Assembly: GCA_045638685.1 (NCBI GenBank)
Contig: JAZUBT010000043.1
Location: 1 to 35,127 of the forward strand
Source: SIG673 sp045638685
GTDB taxonomy: Bacteria; Bacillota; Clostridia; Oscillospirales; CAG-272
Direction of reading: 5' to 3'
Length of the DNA: 35,127 bases
Shown: positions 1-6,376 of the stretch, piece by piece
Position numbering within the stretch: the stretch's first letter is position 1
Layout: each line of letters opens with the position of its first letter
Notes under the pieces: model-generated
The model's database searches: none
The model's input: the letters and a program-made list of their open reading frames with translations, nothing else
Told to the model about the DNA's origin: nothing
Translations under genes and position numbers: made by a program

Positions 1-32
1 GTGGTTTTTCTATATCTGAAAGTATAACGAAA

Positions 33-55
33 AGGCCGTCATGTTTTGACGGTCA
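33..55 (+). terminator. Hairpin at window start, possible terminator
   Basis: An inverted repeat (GCCGTCA / TTGACGGT around a 4-base loop) is followed by a short ATTTTC tract. It may end a transcript entering from the left of the window. The T-run is weak, so it could also be a plain structured element. Confidence 0.4.
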
Positions 56-133
56 TTTTCCGTTCAGCCGGCTGAATTTGTCCCCCTAAATCCTTGACAA
101 CCGTCTTGCCAGCGGTCAATAAAGACAAAAAAA

Positions 134-151
134 GAACGGTCTTTACCGTTC
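134..151 (+). repeat. Leader hairpin GAACGGT-cttt-ACCGTTC
   Basis: A perfect 7-bp stem with a CTTT loop sits directly before the ribosome binding site of the micro-ORF at 172. Its stem core (GAACGG/CCGTTC) recurs in the hairpin after that ORF (280-306), so the small gene lies between two related stem-loops. A TTGACA hexamer at 94-99 could be a -35 box for this unit, but no good -10 box follows it. Confidence 0.6.
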
Positions 152-171
152 CGTCAAAAGGGGGTGAAACA

Positions 172-267
172 ATGTCGCTAATCAAAATGATTATGTTGGT
201 AATTATTCTTCGTGAACTCGGAATTCCTGATGAAGTAATTATCTACATAGTGCTGCGCTTATCGTAG
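172..267 (+). CDS. 31-residue hydrophobic micro-protein
   Basis: Not recognised. The ATG at 172 follows a strong Shine-Dalgarno sequence (AGGGGGTG, 6-7 bases upstream), the best evidence that it is translated. The product begins MSLIKMIMLVIILRELG and ends IIYIVLRLS. Hydrophobic stretches at residues 2-13 and 23-30 flank a short polar centre (RELGIPDE), so it may be amphipathic or membrane-associated. It is bracketed by two related hairpins (134-151 and 280-306) that share the GAACGG/CCGTTC stem. The layout resembles small membrane peptides such as type I toxins or leader peptides, but no antisense RNA or downstream target gene was identified, so function is open. Chance ORFs of this length are common; the ribosome binding site and flanking structures argue against chance here. 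Confidence 0.5.
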   Translation: MSLIKMIMLVIILRELGIPDEVIIYIVLRLS

Positions 268-279
268 CACCCCACTCTC

Positions 280-306
280 GGCAGGAACGGCTGGTCCGTT
301 CTTGCC
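280..306 (+). terminator. Stem-loop after the micro-ORF
   Basis: An 11-bp stem (GGCAGGAACGG / CCGTTCTTGCC, one G-T pair) with a 5-base loop begins 13 bases after the micro-ORF stop. It is followed by TTCATTAT rather than a clean T-run, so it may be a weak terminator or a 3' stability element. Confidence 0.5.
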
Positions 307-490
307 TTCATTATACCACAAACTTCACCGATTGTCAAGGCATACGTAAACGTAGATTTTTCAATTATTACCTTTTTCCTCCCCACGCCTGAAAAATCGT
401 TTAGCCAGAGCACAAGTGAGTATTAGACGGCATCTTGAACGCTACTTTTTATTTTTTTCAAAAGAATATTTATTCTTTTCAAAAACACTA
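307..490. other. Non-coding AT-rich spacer
   Basis: No plausible gene is seen between the micro-ORF stem-loop and the tRNA promoter. The stretch has short A/T runs, including a TTTTTTTCAAAAGAATA / TATTCTTTTCAAAAA partial symmetry near 454-486, but no convincing promoter or RNA motif. Confidence 0.5.
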
Positions 491-519
491 TTGACAAACG
501 CGGATATTTGTGATATAAT
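491..519 (+). promoter_or_regulatory. Sigma-A promoter of tRNA-Pro
   Basis: The match is perfect: TTGACA (491-496), a 17-base spacer, and TATAAT (514-519). Transcription would start near 526, about 35 bases before the tRNA. This strength is normal for stable RNA genes. Confidence 0.9.
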
Positions 520-560
520 ATTTTTCGCTATGTAAAAAGCGCATTGTTAAATAAATATTT

Positions 561-637
561 CGGGGTGTGGCTCAGTTTGGTAGAGTGCTTGGTTCGGGAC
601 CAAGAGGCCGCTGGTTCGAATCCAGTCACTCCGACCA
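561..637 (+). tRNA. tRNA-Pro (anticodon CGG)
   Basis: A 77-base tRNA folds with the acceptor stem CGGGGTG/CACTCCG (one G-T pair), a D-arm (GCTCAG..TTGG..), an anticodon stem CTTGG/CCAAG, and the T-arm CTGG-TTCGAAT-CCAG. The 7-base anticodon loop TTCGGGA gives anticodon CGG, reading CCG proline codons. CCA is encoded at 635-637. It has its own consensus promoter and is followed immediately by a terminator, so it is a single-gene unit. Its 3' end is repeated twice further downstream. Confidence 0.95.
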
Positions 638-640
638 AAA

Positions 641-675
641 ACCGCCGCCGGACGATTGTCCTGCGGCGGTTTTTC
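641..675 (+). terminator. Terminator of tRNA-Pro
   Basis: The stem ACCGCCGC/GCGGCGGT is followed by TTTTTC and starts 3 bases after the tRNA CCA end. It is a classic intrinsic terminator. Confidence 0.85.
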
Positions 676-788
676 GATTGTAGCGGTTGGTAAGAGAGAA
701 AGCGGGAGTTTTTCGTCTTTTTGTAAAAAGCGGCGGACTTGTATGCCGAGAAAAACTTTGTAGCTACTCGCAGAGTAGGTTATGCTGA

Positions 789-816
789 GTTCGAATCCAG
801 TTACTCCGACCAAAAA
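789..816 (+). repeat. tRNA 3'-end repeat, copy 2
   Basis: The sequence repeats the 3' end of tRNA-Pro from the T-loop through CCA and the following A-run (GTTCGAATCCAG then TTACTCCGACCA). One base differs from the real tRNA (TTACTCCG instead of TCACTCCG). No matching 5' acceptor strand (CGGAGTA) lies upstream, so this is not a complete tRNA. A terminator follows directly at 815-847. Confidence 0.75.
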
Positions 817-847
817 TACGGATGGGATAATTCTCATCCGTATTTTT
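815..847 (+). terminator. Terminator after tRNA 3' repeat copy 2
   Basis: AATACGGATG pairs with CATCCGTATT, followed by a T-run. It directly abuts the second tRNA 3'-end copy, mirroring the real tRNA and its terminator, but the stem sequence is unrelated. Confidence 0.8.
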
Positions 848-950
848 TCGTTAGAATATCAAGATTCGAAGCAGGTAAACGCCTGCGTTTACTAAAATAA
901 CGCACGGACGCAATAAAAAAGGAAATCGATTTAGTCCGCCGTGCGTTTAG

Positions 951-980
951 GTTCAGAATCCAGTTACTCCGACCAAAAAA
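951..980 (+). repeat. tRNA 3'-end repeat, copy 3
   Basis: A third copy of the tRNA-Pro 3' end (GTTCAGAATCCAG then TTACTCCGACCA and an A-run). It shares the TTA variant with copy 2, so the two truncated copies are closer to each other than to the tRNA. A terminator again follows directly. Confidence 0.75.
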
Positions 981-1012
981 GCAGTCAAGGTAAATACCTT
1001 GGCTGCTTTTTT
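981..1012. terminator. Bidirectional terminator
   Basis: The stem GCAG-CAAGG / CCTTG-CTGC has T-runs on both strands. On the plus strand it follows tRNA 3' repeat copy 3. On the minus strand it ends the TetR/ABC exporter operon, whose last gene stops at 1052. Confidence 0.8.
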
Positions 1013-1051
1013 AGATTGAATATTTAAGATTTACCTCGTAAATTTAGTTTT

Positions 1052-1783
1052 TTACCTCTTTTTCATCTGGCGTAAAAACAGAATCACCGCCGCGGTGAGT
1101 ATGAAAGCCGTATATCCGAGCACCCACCATAAATGTGGGAGAACGGCAGAGAAATCACCTGAAATCACAGATCTTTGCAGTTCTACCGAGTGAACGAAGG
1201 GGAGTAGATAAGCGACCTTCTTAAAAGCGCCGCCTACAAGCTCAAGGTCAAACCATATTCCCGAAAGCCAAGCGGAAAGATTTGTAAGCAGCGCTCCGCA
1301 GATGCCGCCCACCTGCTTGTCATTAAACACGCTTCCGCAGAGAAGTCCGAGACCTATATACAAAAGTGCTATCGGAATGATAAAAACAATGGAAATCAGA
1401 ATGTTTATGCTTATTTTAAGCCCAAGTATTACCGCGAAAACATAGCAGGCAGCCCCCTCCGCTAAAGCAATAGGTATCAGGGGAAGGGTGTAGCCAAGTA
1501 TAAAATCTACGGACGTCATAGGGGTTGTGTAAAGGCGGTGGATAAAGCTGTTTTGTCTGTCCTTTGATATTACGGTAGCCGAAAAGAGCGTCATAAACGA
1601 AAGTCCGAAAACAGCGATACCGGGGGAGAGGTGATGCACTTCAAACATACTTACCGGAATGTTTGCCTGAATTGCGCTAAGTAAAAGCAGAAGAACTACC
1701 GGAAATCCGAAAAGAAAGCTTAGATTTAGCGGATCGCGCACGATTTCCTTAAAATTTCTTTTTGCAAAGGTTAACGTTCTCAT
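1052..1783 (-). CDS. ABC-2 type exporter permease
   Basis: This 243-residue integral membrane protein has about six hydrophobic segments (roughly residues 20-40, 55-75, 100-125, 128-150, 155-195, 218-238). The arrangement of a first helix, a short extracytoplasmic loop and a conserved region around SKDRQNSFIHRLYTTPM is typical of ABC-2 permeases of the DrrB/antibiotic-exporter type. It forms the membrane half of an exporter with the ATPase encoded immediately upstream, overlapping it by 4 bases (ATGA), which implies translational coupling. With the TetR gene in front, the likely role is regulated export of a toxic or lipophilic compound; the substrate cannot be told from sequence. It is the last gene of the operon, ending before the terminator at 981-1012. 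Confidence 0.88.
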   Translation of the reverse strand: MRTLTFAKRNFKEIVRDPLNLSFLFGFPVVLLLLLSAIQANIPVSMFEVHHLSPGIAVFGLSFMTLFSATVISKDRQNSFIHRLYTTPMTSVDFILGYTLPLIPIALAEGAACYVFAVILGLKISINILISIVFIIPIALLYIGLGLLCGSVFNDKQVGGICGALLTNLSAWLSGIWFDLELVGGAFKKVAYLLPFVHSVELQRSVISGDFSAVLPHLWWVLGYTAFILTAAVILFLRQMKKR

Positions 1784-2508
1784 TTGTCTGCTCCTTTTAC
1801 TACTTTAATAAATGCCTTTTCTATACTGTCCTTACCCGTCTCCCGTTTTATGTTATCGGGTGTATCGCACATAAGGAGCCTGCCGTCCTTCATTATAGCT
1901 ATGCGGTCGGAAAGCGTCTCCGCTTCCTCCATATAGTGAGTTGTAAGAATAACGGTAGCCTTGCCTTTAAGACAGCGGATAGTATCCCAAAGCTCACTCC
2001 TTGCAATAACGTCAAGACCAAGCGTTGGCTCGTCAAGAAAAAGGATTTTAGGCTCGGAAATAAGAGCCATAGCGATACTGAGCCGTCTTTGCCAACCGCC
2101 GGACAGCTTTCCCGCTTTTCTTTCAATTACGCTTTCAAGATTTAAAAGCTTCGAAAGCTCATTTATTTTTTCTGCTGTCTTTACTTTGGAAAACGAGTAG
2201 ATTCCGCATATAAGCTCAAGGTTTTCTTTTACCGAAAGCCCTGTCGCGACGGCGGTTTCCTGCGGTGAAACCGCTATTAAACGCTTGACGTCAGCGGTAT
2301 CGGTTTTAATGCTTTTTCCGAGCAGAAAAGCGTCCCCCTCGGTTGGCGCGGTGAGACATGAAAGCATTTTTATCGTGGTTGTTTTTCCCGCTCCGTTTAT
2401 GCCTAAAAGCGAGAATATCTCTCCCTCGTTTACGGTAAGCGAAAGTGTATCGACGGCAAGCACGTCTCCGTAGCGCTTAGTTAGTCCATCGGTTTTAATT
2501 GCTGTCAT
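1780..2508 (-). CDS. ABC exporter ATP-binding protein
   Basis: A complete 242-residue nucleotide-binding domain: Walker A GINGAGKTT (36-44), signature LSGGWQRR, Walker B ILFLDEPTLGLD, and an H-loop in LTTHYMEEAE. The Trp in the signature (usually Gln) occurs in some DrrA-like exporters. It powers the ABC-2 permease encoded downstream and overlaps it by 4 bases. Its own start overlaps the end of the TetR gene by 14 bases and has a GGAGG site 9 bases upstream. The GLDVIARSELW and EEAETLSDRIAIM regions are typical of the DrrA/CcmA-like drug and antibiotic exporter group. The exported compound is unknown. Confidence 0.92.
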   Translation of the reverse strand: MTAIKTDGLTKRYGDVLAVDTLSLTVNEGEIFSLLGINGAGKTTTIKMLSCLTAPTEGDAFLLGKSIKTDTADVKRLIAVSPQETAVATGLSVKENLELICGIYSFSKVKTAEKINELSKLLNLESVIERKAGKLSGGWQRRLSIAMALISEPKILFLDEPTLGLDVIARSELWDTIRCLKGKATVILTTHYMEEAETLSDRIAIMKDGRLLMCDTPDNIKRETGKDSIEKAFIKVVKGADK

Positions 2509-3073
2509 TTTTATTTTCCTCCGATAAGTGTCTGTGTCTTATTCCCTGATATACGTCGGTCAGCATACTGCTTATTAGCTCCCATTCAAGCGATAAAAAC
2601 GAGGTGGCAATCATCACACCTATACCGTGAACAGAGGTCCATAATTCAAGGTGCATAAGCGAAGCCTTTTCGTACGTTACGCCACACATTTCCATTATCA
2701 TTTGAACCGACTCTTCAAAATCGGGCGACGGCGAAATATCCGAGCCGGATCTGTCTCGCATGAACAAAAGCTTAAACAGCTCCTTTTCATCCCTTGCAAA
2801 GCGTATATACGCCATGCCGTAGGCTTTGTATTCGGGATATTTTCCGCTCTCTGCCTCCCGTTTTAAAAAGCCGAGATACTCCACGTAGGCGGCTTCCGTT
2901 ACAGCCTCGCGCAGCGCATCCATAGTGGCAAAATTAGAGAAAACAGGTTGAGTTGAGCATTCGAGCACGGCGGCAATGTTTCTTGCGTTTAACGCCTCGG
3001 CGCCGTTTTCACGAATTAACTTAATAGCAGTGTTAATTATATCCGTTTTAGTTATTTTTATTTTTGGCGGCAT
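2495..3073 (-). CDS. TetR/AcrR family transcriptional regulator
   Basis: This 192-residue protein has an N-terminal TetR helix-turn-helix (residues about 10-58; ARNIAAVLECSTQPVFSNF contains the recognition helix) and a C-terminal ligand domain resembling the WHG-type TetR domain (YIRFARDEKELFKLLFMRD). It is the first gene of an operon with the ABC ATPase and permease, overlapping the ATPase by 14 bases, so it almost certainly controls this exporter and itself. The start is the ATG after a GAGAAGGG ribosome binding site. A consensus promoter lies at 3115-3143, with overlapping inverted repeats at 3098-3116 as the probable operator. Ligand unknown. Confidence 0.9.
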   Translation of the reverse strand: MPPKIKITKTDIINTAIKLIRENGAEALNARNIAAVLECSTQPVFSNFATMDALREAVTEAAYVEYLGFLKREAESGKYPEYKAYGMAYIRFARDEKELFKLLFMRDRSGSDISPSPDFEESVQMIMEMCGVTYEKASLMHLELWTSVHGIGVMIATSFLSLEWELISSMLTDVYQGIRHRHLSEENKNDSN

Positions 3074-3097
3074 AACCCTTCTCCATAAATATCGTTT

Positions 3098-3116
3098 GTT
3101 ATATAACTATTGTTAT
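3098..3116. promoter_or_regulatory. Candidate TetR operator
   Basis: Two overlapping perfect inverted repeats, GTTATATAAC (3098-3107) and ATAAC-TATT-GTTAT (3103-3116), cover the transcription start area just downstream of the -10 box of the TetR promoter. Position and symmetry fit an autoregulatory operator. Binding is inferred. Confidence 0.6.
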
Positions 3117-3143
3117 TTTATCACAAAAAAGAAAAGCTGTCAA
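3115..3143 (-). promoter_or_regulatory. Sigma-A promoter of the TetR/ABC exporter operon
   Basis: On the minus strand, TTGACA (3143-3138), a 17-base spacer and TAAAAT (3120-3115) lie about 40 bases before the TetR start codon. The -10 box touches the candidate operator. Confidence 0.85.
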
Positions 3144-3197
3144 GAGGGTACAGAAAAAAAGACGGAAGAAAAAAGCAAGACGAAAGAGAAAAATAAA

Positions 3198-3237
3198 AAC
3201 AAGACGGCGAAAAGATAAAGCAATCAGCCGTCTTGTT
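3198..3237 (-). terminator. Terminator of the MATE gene
   Basis: An 11-bp perfect stem (AACAAGACGGC/GCCGTCTTGTT) with an 18-base loop is followed on the minus strand by TTTTTATTTTTC. It ends transcription from the MATE gene before the TetR promoter. Confidence 0.85.
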
Positions 3238-3254
3238 AGATACTGTTTATTTAG

Positions 3255-4637
3255 TTAGGCGCCGCGGGATTTTTCTATATCCCTTTTCATTGTCCTTTGA
3301 GCTATTATAATAAGAATAACCGCGACTATTCCGGTCAGAAGCGAGCGGCCGAAGTAGTTAAGCCAAAGACCGTCAAGCCCCATAGGTCTAAGCGCGTAAA
3401 TAAGAGTTACGGGTGTGATTATCGCAAAGCAAACTGATACCAGTGTTGCAAACAGCGGCTTTTCAACGGCGGCAAAGAAGCCTTGAACCGCAAAGCAGAA
3501 CCACCCGAAAAGGAATGCAAGTCCGAAGTAGGGAATAGCGTGTACCGCAAGCTCCATAAGAGCAGGGCTTTTCTCCGCGTCAACGAAAACGCTCGCGAGC
3601 GGACGGGGGAAAAGGAACATAACCGAAGCGCACAGAACCGAAACGAGACCGCAGACGGTAAAGGACACCTTGGTTATTCCCGAAACGCGTTTAAGACTTC
3701 CGGCGCCCCAGTTATACCCGACGGCGGGTTGAACGGAATCGCTCATGCCGTAAAGCATAGGCTCGATAATTCCCGAAACGTACATAAGGACGGAGTATGC
3801 CGCGACGGCGACAGTTCCGCCGTCTCCGTAGATGCCGTGCCCTATGCTTATGAGCGCCGAGTTCATAAGTATTGCGGTTATTCTTCCCGCTACGTTATTT
3901 AAAAAGGTGGGCGAGCCGCAGGCGACAATGCTTTTAATGATCGGTGCGCTGAATTTAGGCTTTACGAATTTAAGCACGGCCTTTTTTCTTATAAACGGAA
4001 TAAAGGCAATGCAGGCGCAGATGAAAAGAGAGCAGCAGGAGGCGAGCGCCGCGCCCTCGACGTTCATTTTAAGAGCGCCGATGTAAAGCGCGAGAAAGCT
4101 GACGGTGAGACAGGTCATAAACAGATTAAGAAGCATACTACCCTTAACAAATCCGCTGATACGCAGGTAGTTATCCACCGCGAAAACGACGGTGGTAAAC
4201 GGGCCGAGAGCAGCGTATATTCTTACGTATTTAACCGAAAGAGCGGCAAGCTCACCCTTAGCGCCCATAATACTGACAAACCACGGAGCGGAAAAGAAAA
4301 TTATGATACCCGTAAGTGCCGCAAGAGAAATAATCATAATTATTGAGCAGGTGAAGATGTTGCACGCCCGTTTTTCGTCTCCGCGCCCAAGAGCAACCGA
4401 AATGGGGGCTGACGAGCCGACGCCGATAAGGTCTGCAAGAGCGTTATTTATCATTACTATCGGTACGCCGATATTTATAGCTGCAAAGGCTATGTCCCCA
4501 ACGAAATGACCGACGAACATACCCTCAAACGCCAGATAAAGCGAAAGGGCGAGCATGCTGACAAGTCCGGGAATAGCAACCCTTATAAATAGGTTAACGG
4601 GTTTTGCCGTAGCAAAGAATTTGTTTGAATATTCCAT
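3255..4637 (-). CDS. MATE family multidrug efflux transporter
   Basis: This 460-residue protein has about 12 membrane helices in two homologous halves, the usual size and layout for MATE (NorM/DinF/MepA-like) cation-coupled drug antiporters. Family features include PGLVSMLALSLYLAFEGMFV in the first helix, IGVGSSAPISVALGRG in the first half and QPAVGYNWGAG in the second. It has its own promoter (4713-4741) with an overlapping palindrome and its own terminator (3198-3237), so it is separate from the exporter operon downstream. The GGAGG site is about 14 bases before the ATG, longer than ideal, but no better start is visible. Substrate unknown. Confidence 0.92.
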   Translation of the reverse strand: MEYSNKFFATAKPVNLFIRVAIPGLVSMLALSLYLAFEGMFVGHFVGDIAFAAINIGVPIVMINNALADLIGVGSSAPISVALGRGDEKRACNIFTCSIIMIISLAALTGIIIFFSAPWFVSIMGAKGELAALSVKYVRIYAALGPFTTVVFAVDNYLRISGFVKGSMLLNLFMTCLTVSFLALYIGALKMNVEGAALASCCSLFICACIAFIPFIRKKAVLKFVKPKFSAPIIKSIVACGSPTFLNNVAGRITAILMNSALISIGHGIYGDGGTVAVAAYSVLMYVSGIIEPMLYGMSDSVQPAVGYNWGAGSLKRVSGITKVSFTVCGLVSVLCASVMFLFPRPLASVFVDAEKSPALMELAVHAIPYFGLAFLFGWFCFAVQGFFAAVEKPLFATLVSVCFAIITPVTLIYALRPMGLDGLWLNYFGRSLLTGIVAVILIIIAQRTMKRDIEKSRGA

Positions 4638-4703
4638 TTGTAATATGTAAGCCTCCGAGACTGCACTGTCCTGATAAAAATGATTTGTGATTTTATGCTT
4701 TAA

Positions 4704-4720
4704 GATATACCCAGTATATC
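4704..4720. promoter_or_regulatory. Candidate operator on the MATE promoter
   Basis: The perfect inverted repeat GATATAC-CCA-GTATATC overlaps the -10 box of the MATE promoter, so a bound protein would block polymerase. It is unlike the TetR-gene operator at 3098-3116, so a different regulator is implied; none is encoded next to it. Confidence 0.55.
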
Positions 4721-4741
4721 ACCTATTAATTTAGTTGTCAA
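4713..4741 (-). promoter_or_regulatory. Sigma-A promoter of the MATE gene
   Basis: On the minus strand, TTGACA (4741-4736), a 17-base spacer and TATACT (4718-4713). It gives a leader of roughly 70 bases before the start codon. Confidence 0.85.
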
Positions 4742-4803
4742 TAGCGAAAAAAATAAAAAGAGGTGATTATAAATTAATGTGAAGGAGAGGAAAATAAAAT
4801 AGC

Positions 4804-4831
4804 AAAAAAGACGGTTTTTCCGTCTCTTTTT
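4804..4831 (-). terminator. Terminator of mntP
   Basis: The GACGG/CCGTC stem is flanked by A and T runs, 19 bases beyond the mntP stop codon. On the minus strand it reads into TTTTTTGCT. Confidence 0.8.
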
Positions 4832-4849
4832 GATTTTAAGTTTTTTGCT

Positions 4850-5434
4850 TTACAGCACCCCGAGATGCTCAAAGAGTATTTTAAGGCCGAGGATAATTAA
4901 TACCGTGCCTCCGAAAATCTGCGGCTTTTTCTCAAACTTATCTCCGAAAATGCTTCCGATTTTAACACCAAGCGCAGAAAGGAGACAGGTTGTAACGCCG
5001 ATAAGCGTTATAGCAATCCAGATGTTTACGTTTCCCGCAAGCGAAAGCGAGATACCGATGGCAAGGGCGTCTATCGAGGTTGCAACAGCCATTGTAAGCA
5101 TTGTTTTAAAGGAAAAATCGGCGTTATCTCCGCACTCACATTCTTCCTCCTTGGAAAAAGCCTCTTTTAACATATTCGCTCCGATTAGGGCGAGTAGAAC
5201 AAAGGCTATCCAGTGGTCGAAGGCCGTAATTGCTTTTGCGAAAAGGCTGCCGAGGAAAAATCCCATAAGCGGCATAAGCGCCTGAAATCCGCCAAACCAG
5301 AGGCCGCATTTACCCATATTAACGATACTTGCTTTTTTTGACGCAAGTCCCTTGCAAACCGAAACGGCAAAGGCGTCCATACTGAGGCCTAACGCCAAAA
5401 CAAGAAGCTCCCAAATTCCCATAATATTATCCAT
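4850..5434 (-). CDS. mntP: Putative manganese efflux pump MntP
   Basis: A 194-residue (or 190) six-helix membrane protein of the MntP/YebN family, which exports Mn2+. The two internally homologous halves each carry the conserved acidic helix motif: LALGLSMDAFAVS near the N-terminus and VATSIDALAIGISL in the second half. A Cys/Glu-rich cytoplasmic loop (KEEECECGD) lies between them and could bind metal. Two starts are possible. The second Met (codon starting at 5422) is better placed relative to a GGATGG site and gives MGIWELL, closer to usual family N-termini. A strong promoter lies only about 20-30 bases upstream, leaving no room for a yybP-ykoY Mn riboswitch, so control would have to be by another route. 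Confidence 0.9.
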   Translation of the reverse strand: MDNIMGIWELLVLALGLSMDAFAVSVCKGLASKKASIVNMGKCGLWFGGFQALMPLMGFFLGSLFAKAITAFDHWIAFVLLALIGANMLKEAFSKEEECECGDNADFSFKTMLTMAVATSIDALAIGISLSLAGNVNIWIAITLIGVTTCLLSALGVKIGSIFGDKFEKKPQIFGGTVLIILGLKILFEHLGVL

Positions 5435-5456
5435 CCATTTAAAACAAATTAAATTA

Positions 5457-5485
5457 ATTATACAGTAAATTTATGAATTTTTCAA
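5457..5485 (-). promoter_or_regulatory. Sigma-A promoter of mntP
   Basis: On the minus strand, TTGAAA (5485-5480), a 17-base spacer and TATAAT (5462-5457). The resulting leader is very short. Confidence 0.85.
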
Positions 5486-5603
5486 GTCGCTTCGCTTTTT
5501 TACCGTATAGAAAAACGCGGTAAATAAGCTGTTTCAAAAAAACAAAAGCCCGGTTTAGCGCAGCGTTGACTCCGAATTATTTATGAAAACGGATTTTTTG
5601 TTT

Positions 5604-5639
5604 AACAAAAAGGGATAATGCTTTTTTGCATTATCCCTT
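5604..5639 (-). terminator. Terminator of the rplU-prp-rpmA operon
   Basis: A 12-bp perfect stem (AAGGGATAATGC/GCATTATCCCTT) with a 6-base loop is followed on the minus strand by TTTTTGTT. It lies about 20 bases after the rpmA stop. Confidence 0.9.
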
Positions 5640-5660
5640 GTCTTTGGTTTATCCCGAAAA

Positions 5661-5942
5661 TTATTCAGCGGCAATAACATTTATGCGCTTTCTTCCGCCT
5701 TTAATGGTATCAAACATAACCTTTCCCTCTGCGAGAGCAAAGAGAGTGTCGTCGGAACCGATTCCAACGTTGGTACCGGGATGAATTTTGGTTCCTCTCT
5801 GTCTTACGAGGATGTTACCTGCGATAACGTTCTCGCCACCGAACTTCTTAACACCGAGACGCTTAGATTCGCTATCACGGCCGTTCTTCGTGGAACCAAC
5901 ACCTTTTTTATGTGCAAAAAACTGTAAGCTTAACTTTAACAT
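5661..5942 (-). CDS. rpmA: Ribosomal protein bL27 with cleavable N-terminus
   Basis: This 93-residue protein is the large-subunit protein L27, located near the peptidyl-transferase centre. It starts MLKLSLQFF followed by AHKKGVGSTKNGRDS. The first nine residues are the Firmicute-type leader that the protease Prp removes to expose the functional N-terminus of L27, and Prp is encoded directly upstream in the same operon. The rest (FGGENVIAGNILVRQRGT, HPGTNVGIGSDDTLFA) is canonical. The ATG follows a GAAAGGATGG ribosome binding site. It is the last gene of the operon. Confidence 0.97.
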   Translation of the reverse strand: MLKLSLQFFAHKKGVGSTKNGRDSESKRLGVKKFGGENVIAGNILVRQRGTKIHPGTNVGIGSDDTLFALAEGKVMFDTIKGGRKRINVIAAE

Positions 5943-6017
5943 ATCTATCCATCCTTTCTCGGAGCGTATGGTTTTAACCGCAGCCCCTAAACTTGCGTAA
6001 AAATTCTTACTAAACTT

Positions 6018-6368
6018 TTACTGTTCTTTTTCTTCTACCGAAAGAAAATCGTAGTAGTCCTCCAGCATATCCATAAGCTGAAGGAAATAACCCTGAAGAA
6101 GTCCGGAAATAGCGTAGCGCTTCATTTCGTTTTCCGGCGACTGGTCAAGCGCGGCGGGAACGTTAACCGTTATGTCGGTTGTGTCCTCGTCTATCGTATA
6201 TTCGACGTCAGACGCATAGGAAACTTCAATGGTGTTAATTATCAGCATGGTCATTGCTGAAATAGCGGCGCAAACAATGTCCTGACCTGCATCCGCAAAT
6301 TCGGAGTGTCCGGTTTCACGAAAACCGTGATACACGCCGTTTTTCTTGAAGAACACGATTTTGGTCAT
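6018..6368 (-). CDS. prp: Ribosomal-processing cysteine protease Prp
   Basis: This 116-residue protein belongs to the Prp family (formerly YsxB/DUF464), cysteine proteases that cut the leader from L27. The catalytic pair is visible: His21 in ETGHSEFA and Cys33 in GQDIVCAAISA, at the usual 12-residue spacing. Its place between rplU and rpmA is the standard Firmicute order and puts the enzyme beside its substrate. It lies 8 bases after rplU (6377), so the two are co-transcribed and probably translated together. The C-terminal 50 residues, including the GYFLQLMDMLEDYYDFL helix, are typical for the family. Confidence 0.95.
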   Translation of the reverse strand: MTKIVFFKKNGVYHGFRETGHSEFADAGQDIVCAAISAMTMLIINTIEVSYASDVEYTIDEDTTDITVNVPAALDQSPENEMKRYAISGLLQGYFLQLMDMLEDYYDFLSVEEKEQ

Positions 6369-6376
6369 AATATAAA

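Noticed and set aside
547..837. 96-codon open frame on the minus strand across the tRNA
   Set aside because: It is the antisense of the tRNA and its repeated 3' end; the repeated GVTGFE/WIRTSG-like peptides are the known artefact of translating tRNA genes.
875..892. Palindrome GTAAACGC-CT-GCGTTTAC between tRNA repeats
   Set aside because: It is short, lies alone in a non-coding spacer and has no promoter or T-run beside it, so no role can be argued.
5435..5500. Mn2+ riboswitch (yybP-ykoY) before mntP
   Set aside because: The consensus promoter is only 20-30 bases from the start codon, leaving no room for the riboswitch.
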